From the NCBI GenBank assembly GCA_037783545.1, contig JBBELK010000064.1:1550001-1614000 (forward strand): a DNA stretch of 64,000 nt, given 5' to 3'. Every line of letters begins with the position of its first letter. Position 1 is the first letter of the stretch. This document shows, piece after piece, positions 1 to 10,928 of this stretch. Under the pieces are notes generated by a model, which was not told the origin of the DNA, searched no databases, and saw only the letters and a program-made list of their open reading frames with translations. The position numbers and the translations under genes are program-made. The DNA is from Henricia sp. BOLD:AAB3569 (taxonomy: Eukaryota; Echinodermata; Asteroidea; Spinulosida; Echinasteridae).

Positions 1-1578
1 TAGATTGTTGCGATTTACAAATTTGTAACTTTAATACACTCACTCACACAACAATAAATTGCCAGTAAATGCACGCGTTTACGGACTCCGGTAAAACAAT
101 CCTTGACCCTATAGCTACTGCAGATGAAATCACAATTGTCAGATCATGTAATGAAGCCAACTGGTTTGGAACCCAACTTGTTTGAAACCCGAAGAAGAAA
201 AACATGTGAAATGATTACATTTGGTAAACTTGGGCTACTGTTCCTAAAAAGGAGTTTCCAATAATTATCGGCCGACATATTGCTCAAAGTTAATACATTA
301 ATGTCACCTATAATGACAGCACATCATGCAACGTGATTTTATACAATGGTTTAAACTATCATTCACTAGTTTTGCATTTAAATGCTTGTAAATTGTGTTG
401 AAAATCAAATTTGCTTTCCAACAAAGTGCATACGTGTCGTACGTGGCATAATGTATAACAAATACTGAGAACTGTGCGTGGAAATTATTATGAATACTTG
501 CTTTAAAAATCCAATTTCCTTTCTAACAAAGTAACATTGTACACATGTAGGCCCTACGTGTCGTACGTGACAAATCTCGAACTGAGTATACCCAGCACGA
601 TATGTGGCAGAGGGACTAACCCATAACGCCCCTATACCTGAACACACTCTTCCCTTTTGTTAACCACCAATCGTCCCTAAAAACTGAAAGGAATTCCTTG
701 GAAATCCCTTGGATGTTTGAGACACAATAGGGGATCAATGCATATAGGGTTGCCACTATCGTGCTGCATATGATTCTGAGAATTGTGCGTGGAAATGTAT
801 CAATTTCAATGACATCGTCGGTCAAGCGTATTATTATGCTGACTAGGTGTGCATGTGCCGCGTTATACAAAGGCTATAGACGAGTGTTGAATAATTTCAT
901 GGAATAGCCTACTAGTGCTTTGTGGGCGTTCACAGTTTCATTTGCTCACAACAAAAGCTATACATTGCTACAACACTAATCACCCTTTTCTTTCACTTGA
1001 TGATAAAGCGCGGAAATATCTGCTGTTTGAAAAGGTGGATACTTCCTGTGCGGAGAAAATATTTACAAATTCTGAACCAATTACGATACGCATACTTCCC
1101 ATTGTTGCAAATAGCTCTGCGATTAGATATCATGAATTGGCTGCAAACCCGAGGACTGTTCATCCTTATTTGATACATGTACATGGAAATGTTGACTTAA
1201 CAAAAAAAGCCCTTATCAGAATGAACGAATAAAAAGAACAAAATCTGATGGGAAGATGTTAAATTACCTTAGGTCTACCTTATACATGTAACATCAGGTG
1301 TATAAAAGGAATTAAAACATGGTTTTAATGTTTGTGGCTCAAATTCTACATATCAAAAGTTCATTTATACTTCAGGATCACCTATAATTTTGATATTTCT
1401 GTTCTTTTTTTAATGCTGCAGTGGAAAATATGGAAGATGTGTTTTTTCACATATATTTGCCTGAAAGGTTCTTAATTGTTATTTTTAATAAACTAATGTA
1501 TGAAAATATTATTGATTCTTAGCAAATTCTGAAATCCACGAGAGTCATTCCCTCATAAAATTACCCATGAACTCTTAC
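1..1578. other. No gene recognised
   Basis: Only short reading frames without recognisable domains or splice context are visible. The stretch is AT-rich. The downstream exons of the ankyrin gene at 1579-1943 should lie to the left of it, here or beyond the window edge, but I could not identify one. Confidence 0.5.
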
Positions 1579-1943
1579 CTTACAATATCCTCGTGGCAGC
1601 GTTCAGTGGCAGCGTGCAGCGGACCAGCACCCCAGGCCGTGTAGAGACCGCTCTGGCCCCGTCCCATCGCCAGAAGAAACCGGACCGTCTCCAGACGCCC
1701 CGTAACACACGCACCAAACAGCAAACTCTCCCCGGTCTCCGGGGTCTGGTAGCGTACCAAATAAGCTACCTCATCTGATCTCAAAGCAGTAAACATCGTC
1801 CTCACGACGTTCAAGTCTCCAGCCTTCACGGCTGTCATCAGTTCGGTCATCTTGATAACTGGGGGCAGAACGGAACCAGAATTCTTCCGCAGCTGGGCAC
1901 TGGCAGGAACCTCATCGGGGAACTTATAGCATATTTTACACAT
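1579..1943 (-). CDS. 5' exon of an ankyrin-repeat protein (partial)
   Basis: The exon encodes about 121 residues. The second half reads as ankyrin-type helix-turn-helix repeats: a segment with ESLLFGACVTGRLETVRFLL is followed by GPLHAATERCHEDIVR, with the GPLHxA and IV spacing of the ankyrin consensus. The frame ends at a strong donor on the minus strand (AG then GTAAGA, plus 1573-1580), so the gene continues leftward, probably outside the window. Two starts are possible: the first Met at 1943, or the Met at 1850 (AAGATGA, A at -3), after which the MTELMTAVKAGDLNVV segment already looks like an ankyrin helix. Ankyrin repeats mediate protein-protein contacts; no specific function can be given. 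It is unrelated to the homeobox arrays. Confidence 0.6.
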
Positions 1944-3081
1944 AATAATACCGCAGCCTATAATGCACAGTCAGTCTCCTCTCGGACACTAATCAGCTAA
2001 TCAGTTTCGAATTCCACGTCAAAAAATTTGCTTGTAAAACACCACCACGCATTTGCCTTTTATCCACACGCGGTATAAGTCACTGTTTACTTTTAGCACG
2101 GTGGGATACTTTCCGGGTCAACGATACTGAATCACCCGGTAGTACGGTACAGCACGTGCAATAACGAGAGGCGGAAATGGTGCGTGGTTCGTGGAAATCG
2201 ATTTCGAAGTTTCGGTGGAACTGTTACAGTGTGTATTCGTTCCGTTTTAGTCATTTGAAATGGAGTTCACTTTCATCCTTGTTGTTTCGGTGTTGGGGCA
2301 GTCCCTAAAAGAGCCCCTGACGTTACCTGGATGGTTCATAATTATAAACATTATAGTTTATTTATGACTTGAAGCCAGACAAATTCATTTTTAAATCTGT
2401 TTATTAAATTTGTTTATCACCCATCGCTTGCGGGGAATGAATTGACGATATTTTTTCTACCTTGTCATTATTTGCCGCAGTTAAAAATGCCACGATAAAT
2501 ATTTAAAAAACAAAAATAAACAAACAAACAAAAAACCCATTGGGTTAACAAACCTCAAATTTGACGTTTATACCGCGGCGTGACGAATGGCCTGCATGGT
2601 GCGTCACCCATGCAAGTTGATAGCAGTTTCCCCTTTTCTTCCGCCATACTTGCTATTATAATGTTGATTCAACAGTGCGCGATTAAAAAAACACCAAAAT
2701 AAAGATGGCAATTAACCTGATGATGATCGAGGGCTTTGGTTTTTTAAAGGCCCAGTGGATCATTTGCAATGACCCAAAAAAGTAATCGACGAGTTTACAG
2801 GGGAAAAGTTCTGAAAGTAAAGATTGAATTAATAGCAACTACCCAATGAAAGATTTCCGCTCAAAATGATATAATTTTACCAGAAAATAATCTGTTAAGA
2901 TGGAATTATTTAGATCGTTTGCAAAGATTTCCTATTTTTTGGTTCGCATCTACGCGGTCCAAAATGCATGGGCGCTGTGTACTGCGTGTGCGTGTTCCAA
3001 CGCAATGCAATTTTATGGATCGCGCGCCGCGCACAAGCAGTATATGATGTGCGCCACAGAGTGCATGACGCAAGCCACATA
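1944..3081. other. Non-coding upstream region
   Basis: This lies upstream of the ankyrin exon on the minus strand and may hold its promoter. I see no clear TATA box and no long reading frame. A CAAACAAACAAAA-type simple stretch lies near 2510-2535. Confidence 0.4.
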
Positions 3082-3486
3082 GGGCGTGTTTGTTTCATGA
3101 CAGATCCGAATCCAGATCCCGATCTGTTTTACCGCGCAGAAACAAACGAAACTGCTCTCAACTCGGATCTCAAATCACGTGAATTGCAATTTATTTACCA
3201 AATTTGTCAAATTTCTGTTCCAAATTTCTCTAACTACATTCGTCGTAAATAAACAAGCAGCCTAAATTTGTTTGCATCGTGTGTTGCCTCTGAAAATTGA
3301 AACGACACGGTTTTACTCACAAAAATCTTCGCGATGTTTACGTCGCCATTTTGGATCTAGCGCTGAACCATCTCTCGAGAAGGATTCCACAGATCACATA
3401 TCTCGATCAGGATGTGCGCGAAGTGAACGTGTTCACCTTGGTAATGCGCCGATCTGAATCTGGATCCGTCCGAAACAAACACGCCC
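3082..3486. mobile_element. Non-autonomous inverted-repeat transposon, PIF/Harbinger-like
   Basis: The ends are inverted repeats of about 40 bp: the left end begins GGGCGTGTTTGTTTC and continues through a GATCCGAATCCAGATC block, and the right end is the imperfect reverse complement ending GAAACAAACACGCCC. Both sides are flanked by ATA (3079-3081 and 3487-3489), a 3-bp target duplication as PIF/Harbinger elements make. There is no transposase inside, so this is a MITE of about 405 bp. The superfamily rests only on the TIR look and duplication length. Confidence 0.65.
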
Positions 3487-4047
3487 ATATAGTACCCGAT
3501 CAACTGAGAACGAATATTTGAAAACCCCGCCAAGACCAGAAAAACGCATATGGATTTTCATGTTTTTTTTAAACGTGGTACATTTGACAAAGCTGAAATG
3601 TCTTCGTATGAGTTTGTTGATGTCTTTCTTTTGATTTATAATGGTTTTATTCGCAGAATCGCTCAAAAACAGATAATCTACAGGCCTTTAAGAGGTACAT
3701 TTAAGAAGACAACGGGTCCCCTCGAATTTCCCCCTCTCGTGAAAATGACCTAACTGCACCGTAACACTCGACTCCTCGTCATTCGGGAACTTCCTTTGTA
3801 AATGCTAGTAAATGTCGGCAATAATTATTATTTTCCGTGTATGTTTTGAATCATACGCGGACAGGGAAAGAAATAAACCAAGAGTGCTTGTCACGAAAAG
3901 CGCGGAACTAGAATAATTGTCATTGTCACACATGTAATGCAAATACACACCCGGAGAGGTTATTATTCATTTCGGCAATATTTACTGTGAAAACTATAAA
4001 AATGTATACACACTAAAAATATATATAGCGCATTCCATGTCTCCATA

Positions 4048-6172
4048 CCCAACATACATGTTTCGCAATTATAGTAGGTGCAGTATTCACGACCACTTGC
4101 GAGCAGACGGCAGTGTCTAAATCAGGTGCTCGCTTAAGAAAAACTCTCTTATTTCTATGAGGATGGTCGAATTTTTGGATTTCTTTTTGTAATAAGCACA
4201 TTGACAATACAAGACGTACATGTGTTTTAACAAAAAAAAATTAAAGTGACAAAAATCGAAGATATAGGCCTATGTTCCTTTGTTGTTTTTGGCATGGACC
4301 TTATTATCGTCTCCATATTATAAAATTTTTCTATACAACACTGTGCTATTTTATCCACACAAGCAAAAATTAACAATTATTACAAACCAATTTAAAAGAA
4401 GGAATAACAGATAGGGCAGTTGTTTGACCACTAACTATAAACAAAATGTATAGCCTATATACGTATATACAGGCATATCCGGTAATACGACGACCGGTCG
4501 TATATACAAAAGCCGTATTAGGACGACCACCGTCGTTAGGACGACCGGCTACCGGTCGTCATAACGCAAAGTGCTCAAAAACCATCTTAATTAGGTCAAA
4601 AACCATTTTTATTAGGTTTCTCACCATTTTTATTAGGTTTGTAACCATTTCGGTTACTCTGCCCAAAACGGTCGTCGTATTGGTGGAAATACAATTATAT
4701 ATATATATATACGTATATACATACAGGAAAAAGTGGTTATACCCCTTAACACCCAAAAAGATTTTTCATGGATTTTTTTCAGGTTTTCGGTGGAGGGGTG
4801 CGTTAACAAGCGGGAAGAATGTGGTGAGGTATATAGGAACACTATTAGGCGAATCACTCTGTCACACTACACCGTCGTGCTGGGCCAAAAGCATCGAGAG
4901 TGTTATTGGAGGGTGGCGCCGTACGCAACATTTGGTAAAATATGAGGCGATATTGTTGGCCGACGATAACCAAAAACTGATATATAAATTCCCGTCGTTA
5001 TTTATGAACTCAAAATTACATTGTTGTTTTTAAGAATTACGAAGTGCACGGTATCACACATGGCAACTATGATGCATTTTGTTGAGTATGAACAATGATC
5101 ATGCTCCGGGGTGCAGGAGCTTTTGGAAAGAGACAAAGACTGATCCGAACTTTCCAAGCCGGATCTCTCATCTGGTGAATTTACTATTTATCCCTCATTA
5201 TTATTCAATAAAGAGTAAAAAGAAAGCAACTACATTCCACGCTAACACGGATGTTTGTCCTGTCCGGTATATAGGAATAGCGAGGGACCGCCCCGACGCC
5301 AGCGGTCGGCCAGAGGTGGTCAGTTTCTTTTACCGCATTGTTCTGGTTGTCCAGTGACAAAACAAAACACCACAATATGTCACAACCGGCCATATTGTTG
5401 GCTCCAATAGACACGACGGAAAGGTGGAAACAAGGATGATGGCCCATTCTTTGCCACTTGCACGAAACCACCATATTGACAAAACAGCGGGGCTTTTCTT
5501 GCATGAACAATGATAGTCTGGTCAATTTACGGGAAAATTGTGCCTGACCTAGAACTAATTGCAATAGAAAGCATTCCAACACTGACTGGTGTATAAAAAA
5601 ATTAAAATACTGAAAATCTAATATTTTCTAATGAGTCAATTCGCGGTAAATTTTGTATGTTTTTTAATCATTACATTGAGAGCGCTATTTCGTCTGTTAG
5701 GCTATCTATCAGGAATCCGTGCACATTATGCAACACGACTACTCGTAGCAGACGAAATATTTCCCGTCGTCTGCTAAAGATGAGGCATTATAAACGAAAT
5801 TTTTTTTTCACATTTCGGGGATTTTGTTTATAGTTAGTGGTCAAACAACTGCCGTACTGTTATTCCTTCTTGTAAATTGGTTACTTTGTAATAATTGTTA
5901 ATTTTTGCTTGTGTGGATAAAACAGCACAGTGTTGTATAGAAAAATTACATAATATGGAGATGATAATAAGGTCCATGTCAAAAACAACAAAGGGAAATA
6001 TATCTTAGATTTTTTCACTTTTTGGGGTTAAAACACATGTACTTCTTGTATTGTCAAAATTCGACCATCCTCATAGAAATAAGGGCGTTCCACCTGATTT
6101 AGACACCGCCGTCTGCTCACAAGTGGTCGTGATTACCATGCACCTATATTGCGAAACATGTAGGTTGAAGTA
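4048..6172. mobile_element. Element with ~400-bp terminal inverted repeats
   Basis: The segment at about 4048-4450 recurs in inverted orientation at about 5820-6172. Shared blocks include the TTGTTTGACCACTAACTATA region at 4420-4440, the CACACAAGCAAAAATTAAC region at 4357-4377 and the clinched CGACCATCCTCATAGAAATA block near 6061-6080. The arms differ by scattered substitutions and small indels. The 1.37 kb between them has no transposase-like frame. The right end carries a further degenerate duplication (about 6105-6250). This fits a non-autonomous long-TIR DNA transposon; the exact ends and target duplication could not be fixed. Confidence 0.6.
4574..4656. repeat. Short tandem repeat, ~21-23 bp unit
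   Basis: Three to four degenerate copies of a unit containing AACCATTTTTATTAGGTTT lie inside the long-TIR element. A 195-residue frame across it is repeat-driven and is not considered a gene. Confidence 0.6.
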
Positions 6173-6460
6173 CGTTACCAGACTAGCTTCTGAGACGCCG
6201 TCGTATGCTCGCAAGTGGTCGTATTACTCAGACGCATCCACTATTACGAAACATACAGACTGAGGAACATTACCAGACTAATTATTAATTCTTAATTTTT
6301 GTCTTCAAAAACTGCTTCAAAAACACCTTTCCACTCAAAAGAAACAAGATTTTTCATATTTTGTTTATTGAATGTTGTGGCCTAGATTCATGTTAGAATG
6401 ATTTCTATTGCAATTAGTTCTAGGTCAAATCGTAAATTGACAGGACTATTATGTACACAC
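5505..6460. repeat. Second inverted repeat pair overlapping the long-TIR element
   Basis: A block around CTAGAACTAATTGCAATAG (5549-5570) occurs inverted near 6403-6424, with further similarity on both sides (roughly 5505-5585 against 6391-6460). The pair partly straddles the right arm of the 4048-6172 element, suggesting nested insertions or an inversion. Confidence 0.45.
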
Positions 6461-6659
6461 AGACCGTATTTTCCAACTTTTAGACAAATCTGCCAACAGG
6501 TTTCATAAGAAGGTTTTCTGCATGGGTGTTGATATCGACGAGAGAATCTCTCAGTAGTTCTGCATCTGCTGTGATGTGTGAAACTTGGTTTCATAGAACT
6601 TCATTGTTATGTATATAATGCACCTATCAATTTTCCCCCCGGCCCCCACTCCCCCCGGG

Positions 6660-6875
6660 CTGCCCTGGCTAAGAGGTGGGGATTGTCACTTTTTGCGTGA
6701 CAAAATCCCCACCCCTGGGGCAACATTTAGGTGACCAAAATCCCCACACTCGGGCGCAAAACATGCGCGTCTTGCATACAAATGCACATACATTTTTTTT
6801 AAAGGGTCAAATGCCACCCTGGGGCATGAAAAACGTGACCAAAACCCCACCGCGGGGGTGGAGGGGTGGGGGAAA
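6660..6875. repeat. Degenerate CCCCAC/GTGACC minisatellite, copy 1
   Basis: Several degenerate units of the form GTGACCAAAATCCCCAC, spaced 30-70 bp, lie immediately upstream of the U1 promoter. They replace the sequence found upstream of U3-U9. Confidence 0.55.
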
Positions 6876-7198
6876 CAATTGATAGGTGCAATACAACAAT
6901 GCAGCGGCTTTACAGTAGCATTTCAGCATCAATGCGCATTGGCGCCTTTGATCAGCCGGGATGCCATTTTGTCTGCCGCAAGATCAATCATCCGAGTTGG
7001 CCAATCATTGCGCGCGATAGACGTGTGTAGTCGCCGGGCCGTGAATGGATCAAACGCGGCCGCCGATTGGAGAAGATGTATAAGAAGTTGCCGGTGCTAG
7101 CAGAGAATCATCACTTGCCTGCAAACTTGCAAAAGTTACAGACCAACTTTCTGCTTTCTTTTAAACATTTTGACGCTGTGTTATCCTGGGACTTCGCC

Positions 7199-8496
7199 AT
7201 GCCTGCTATCACCGTACAAAGCATTTCAACCACCGAAGGCAGCAATGCCTCGCGGCGACCCACCCATCTGATCTAACACATCTTGGACATCAAGCAAGGT
7301 ATGTAGTCCTCAATATAGATTGTTTGGCAAATCTATCAACTGTATTGAAATGCTTACTTCATTTGCAAGGAATTTATGTTATGGGCTCAACGTTTGAAAC
7401 TATAGTCATAACTCAGTGTACTATGGGCATAGACGTTTAAATTCTTCGTTAATAAGGGGATATCGAACATACGAAGGAAGAAGTTTGGTTGGTACTACGG
7501 AATTTAAGTTGCGTCGGTTCACCGGTTATGAAAGATCGGGGCAACTTTGCAAAATACGTGTTTTACATGTATCTTTTTAAACCCAGTCCTTACTAAAGTC
7601 AACATGTCTCTTTCTTTTCCCACGCAGAAACTCCAAGATCGACCGTCAATAGCAGCACGCCTCCCATTTACTCGAGCGTCCAGGGGCCGCCGAGCAAACG
7701 CCGTCGTCGCACCGTCTACAGAGACGAGCAGAGACAGCGGCTGGAGGAGGCATTTGCTACCAATCAGTACCCAAACATCAATAGCAAAAAGATGCTTGCT
7801 GATGTCATCGGCACCACTGAGAAAATAGTTCAGGTTGGTAAAATCCCACACCAGTCCCCTTTCTCTCACCAGCATGGCCTGGGTCTAGAAAATTCTTCAT
7901 GAAATTAGAAGGTGCTATATACCGCCGCTCCCATAATTTGTTAAAGAATCGCTATAGTTAAAGAATCTCCACAAGAACAAACGAAACACACATGCATCTG
8001 CAAAAAACACAAAATTATTTGGCATGCGTCATTTCGGATACATCAGTCTATAATAATTATCGGGAAAGCAGAACGTATCACCGTTGTCATTCACACGTTC
8101 CATATAGCATTATTGCTATTACACTTTTCAAGCATGTTTGTCTTGAAAACATTTTGAAAGGTAATCCTGAAAACACGTTGAAAGGTAATCCTGAGTCAAC
8201 TGAATGAAGAATGTTTAATGTCTATAATAATTAATTTTCTTGCTACTTTTTGTTTTTGCGTCAACAGGTTTGGTTCAAGAACCGCCGTGCCAGACACCGT
8301 GGCAGAGGACGTGGCAAGGGACTTCGGAGCAGCAATCAGTCTTCCAGGCCAACCGAGCAGAGGAGCGTCTCCCCGGTAGACTCACTCTCCAGAACTACGT
8401 CTCTGCCTGCCGAGGACTTGGCATCACCGCTTCCACCGTGCCCTTCCCTTCATCCCATGCAGTTCATCCATACATCGGTGCCTTCTTCCTGCGGGT
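7199..8496 (+). pseudogene. Homeobox unit U1, broken copy
   Basis: Exons are at 7199-7298 (from the internal Met), 7628-7833 and 8268-about 8496. Exon 1 has a single-base nonsense change: TAA at 7274-7276 where U2 has GAA, just before the HILDIKQ segment. Exon 3 begins correctly with VWFKNRRARHRG but is cut after the ...SSCGF codons by the junction of the 2.2-kb duplication, so the normal tail is lost. Splice sites (GTATGT donor; CCCACGCAG and CAACAG acceptors) and the homeodomain frame are still intact. The conserved promoter block lies at 6850-7075. A transcript could form but would not give the normal protein. Confidence 0.85.
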
Positions 8497-8828
8497 TTTT
8501 GTCTTCAAAAACTGCTTCAAAAACACCTTTCCACTCAAAAGAAACAAGATTTTTCATATTTTGTTTATTGAATGTTGTGGCCTAGATTCATGTTAGAATG
8601 ATTTCTATTGCAATTAGTTCTAGGTCAAATCGTAAATTGACAGGACTATTATGTACACACAGACCGTATTTTCCAACTTTTAGACAAATCTGCCAACAGG
8701 TTTCATAAGAAGGTTTTCTGCATGGGTGTTGATATCGACGAGAGAATCTCTCAGTAGTTCTGCATCTGCTGTGATGTGTGAAACTTGGTTTCATAGAACT
8801 TCATTGTTCGGCCCCCACTCCCCCCGGG

Positions 8829-9044
8829 CTGCCCTGGCTAAGAGGTGGGGATTGTCACTTTTTGCGTGACAAAATCCCCACCCCTGGGGCAACATTTAGG
8901 TGACCAAAATCCCCACACTCGGGCGCAAAACATGCGCGTCTTGCATACAAATGCACATACATTTTTTTTAAAGGGTCAAATGCCACCCTGGGGCATGAAA
9001 AACGTGACCAAAACCCCACCGCGGGGGTGGAGGGGTGGGGGAAA
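8829..9044. repeat. Degenerate CCCCAC/GTGACC minisatellite, copy 2
   Basis: This is the duplicate of 6660-6875, upstream of U2, generated by the 2.2-kb tandem duplication. Confidence 0.55.
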
Positions 9045-9244
9045 CAATTGATAGGTGCAATACAACAATGCAGCGGCTTTACAGTAGCATTTCAGCATCA
9101 ATGCGCATTGGCGCCTTTGATCAGCCGGGATGCCATTTTGTCTGCCGCAAGATCAATCATCCGAGTTGGCCAATCATTGCGCGCGATAGACGTGTGTAGT
9201 CGCCGGGCCGTGAATGGATCAAACGCGGCCGCCGATTGGAGAAG
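9020..9244 (+). promoter_or_regulatory. Conserved upstream block of U2
   Basis: The block runs from a G-rich tract (GGGGGTGGAGGGGTGGGGG) to the first exon and is kept in nearly all array units. It has CTTTGATC at 9115-9122 (a match to the TCF/LEF consensus on the other strand; other copies have GTTTGATC), GATCAATCA, a CCAAT core and GATCAAACGCG. A TATA-like TGTATAAGA follows at about 9246-9254, 115-120 bp before the preferred start codon. Regulatory function is inferred from conservation only. Confidence 0.5.
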
Positions 9245-9367
9245 ATGTATAAGAAGTTGCCGGTGCTAGCAGAGAATCATCACTTGCCTGCAAACTTGCA
9301 AAAGTTACAGACCAACTTTCTGCTTTCTTTTAAACATTTTGACGCTGTGTTATCCTGGGACTTCGCC

Positions 9368-10928
9368 ATGCCTGCTATCACCGTACAAAGCATTTCAACC
9401 ACCGAAGGCAGCAATGCCTCGCGGCGACCCACCCATCTGATCGAACACATCTTGGACATCAAGCAAGGTATGTAGTCCTCAATATAGATTGTTTGGCAAA
9501 TCTATCAACTGTATTGAAATGCTTACTTCATTTGCAAGGAATTTATGTTATGGGCTCAACGTTTGAAACTATAGTCATAACTCAGTGTACTATGGGCATA
9601 GACGTTTAAATTCTTCGTTAATAAGGGGATATCGAACATACGAAGGAAGAAGTTTGGTTGGTACTACGGAATTTAAGTTGCGTCGGTTCACCGGTTATGA
9701 AAGATCGGGGCAACTTTGCAAAATACGTGTTTTACATGTATCTTTTTAAACCCAGTCCTTACTAAAGTCAACATGTCTCTTTCTTTTCCCACGCAGAAAC
9801 TCCAAGATCGACCGTCAATAGCAGCACGCCTCCCATTTACTCGAGCGTCCAGGGGCCGCCGAGCAAACGCCGTCGTCGCACCGTCTACAGAGACGAGCAG
9901 AGACAGCGGCTGGAGGAGGCATTTGCTACCAATCAGTACCCAAACATCAATAGCAAAAAGATGCTTGCTGATGTCATCGGCACCACTGAGAAAATAGTTC
10001 AGGTTGGTAAAATCCCACACCAGTCCCCTTTCTCTCACCAGCATGGCCTGGGTCTAGAAAATTCTTCATGAAATTAGAAGGTGCTATATACCGCCGCTCC
10101 CATAATTTGTTAAAGAATCGCTATAGTTAAAGAATCTCCACAAGAACAAACGAAACACACATGCATCTGCAAAAAACACAAAATTATTTGGCATGCGTCA
10201 TTTCGGATACATCAGTCTATAATAATTATCGGGAAAGCAGAACGTATCACCGTTGTCATTCACACGTTCCATATAGCATTATTGCTATTACACTTTTCAA
10301 GCATGTTTGTCTTGAAAACATTTTGAAAGGTAATCCTGAAAACACGTTGAAAGGTAATCCTGAGTCAACTGAATGAAGAATGTTTAATGTCTATAATAAT
10401 TAATTTTCTTGCTACTTTTTGTTTTTGCGTCAACAGGTTTGGTTCAAGAACCGCCGTGCCAGACACCGTGGCAGAGGACGTGGCAAGGGACTTCGGAGCA
10501 GCAATCAGTCTTCCAGGCCAACCGAGCAGAGGAGCGTCTCCCCGGTAGACTCACTCTCCAGAACTACGTCTCTGCCTGCCGAGGACTTGGCATCACCGCT
10601 TCCACCGTGCCCTTCCCTTCATCCCATGCAGTTCATCCATACATCGGTGCCTTCTTCCTGCGGGTTCTACCCACCACCGTACATCGCACCAATCCACCCT
10701 GGGCCCGGCAGCAGTCCTCCCCTGGGCTACACGGTGGCAACTATCCCTGGTCGCTACGGAGCATTCCTCGGTCCCGTCACCAGACTCCCTCATTGGTCTC
10801 TACCTGGTGCCTCCTCGGTTCCTTTGGCTCTATCTACGCCTCTAGCTCAGTCCACACCACGCCAGTCGGACTTTGCTAACTTTGGGGGCTATGTTTCTGG
10901 TGGACTCTTGATGATTGCTCACACATGA
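9368..10928 (+). CDS. Homeobox gene U2, paired-like, Lys50 (intact)
   Basis: Exons: 9368-9467, 9797-10002 and 10437-10928, joined in phase 1 and phase 0, giving 265 residues. The homeodomain is at residues 57-116, with R5, L16, F20, W48, F49, N51 and R53 present, Tyr at position 8 instead of Phe, and Lys at 50; recognition helix VWFKNRRARHRG. Intron 2 splits it at 46/47. An Arg/Gly-rich stretch (RGRGRGKGLRSS) after it may act in nuclear import. The tail is Pro/Ser-rich (GFYPPPYIAPIHPGPG) and ends GGLLMIAHT. THLIEHIL in exon 1 is weakly eh1-like. Expected to be a nuclear DNA-binding regulator. An upstream in-frame ATG at 9245 would add 41 residues; the internal Met is preferred because other copies break upstream of it. 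A polyadenylation candidate AATAAA lies at 11490-11495. Confidence 0.82.

Larger units (their letters stand above)
6301..10664 (+). repeat. 2.2-kb direct tandem duplication (copy 1 6301-8500, copy 2 8501-10664)
   Basis: The block starting GTCTTCAAAAACTGCTTC at 6301 starts again at 8501, and the junction lies inside exon 3 of the first homeobox unit. The offset is 2200 bp at first, then 2169 bp after a 31-bp length difference near 6610-6640. Downstream I found only one clear substitution by eye, T at the nonsense codon at 7274 against G in copy 2. The near-identity implies a very recent event or an assembly duplication. Confidence 0.85.

Noticed and set aside
4446..5033. 195-residue frame
   Set aside because: It lies inside the long-TIR element, over tandem repeats and an AT microsatellite, with no domain.
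8240..8596. 118-residue frame overlapping homeobox exon 3 (also at 10409, 13034, 24157, 26769)
   Set aside because: It is an alternative frame of exon 3 starting in intron 2. The homeodomain frame with an acceptor at VWFKN explains the sequence, so these are shadows.
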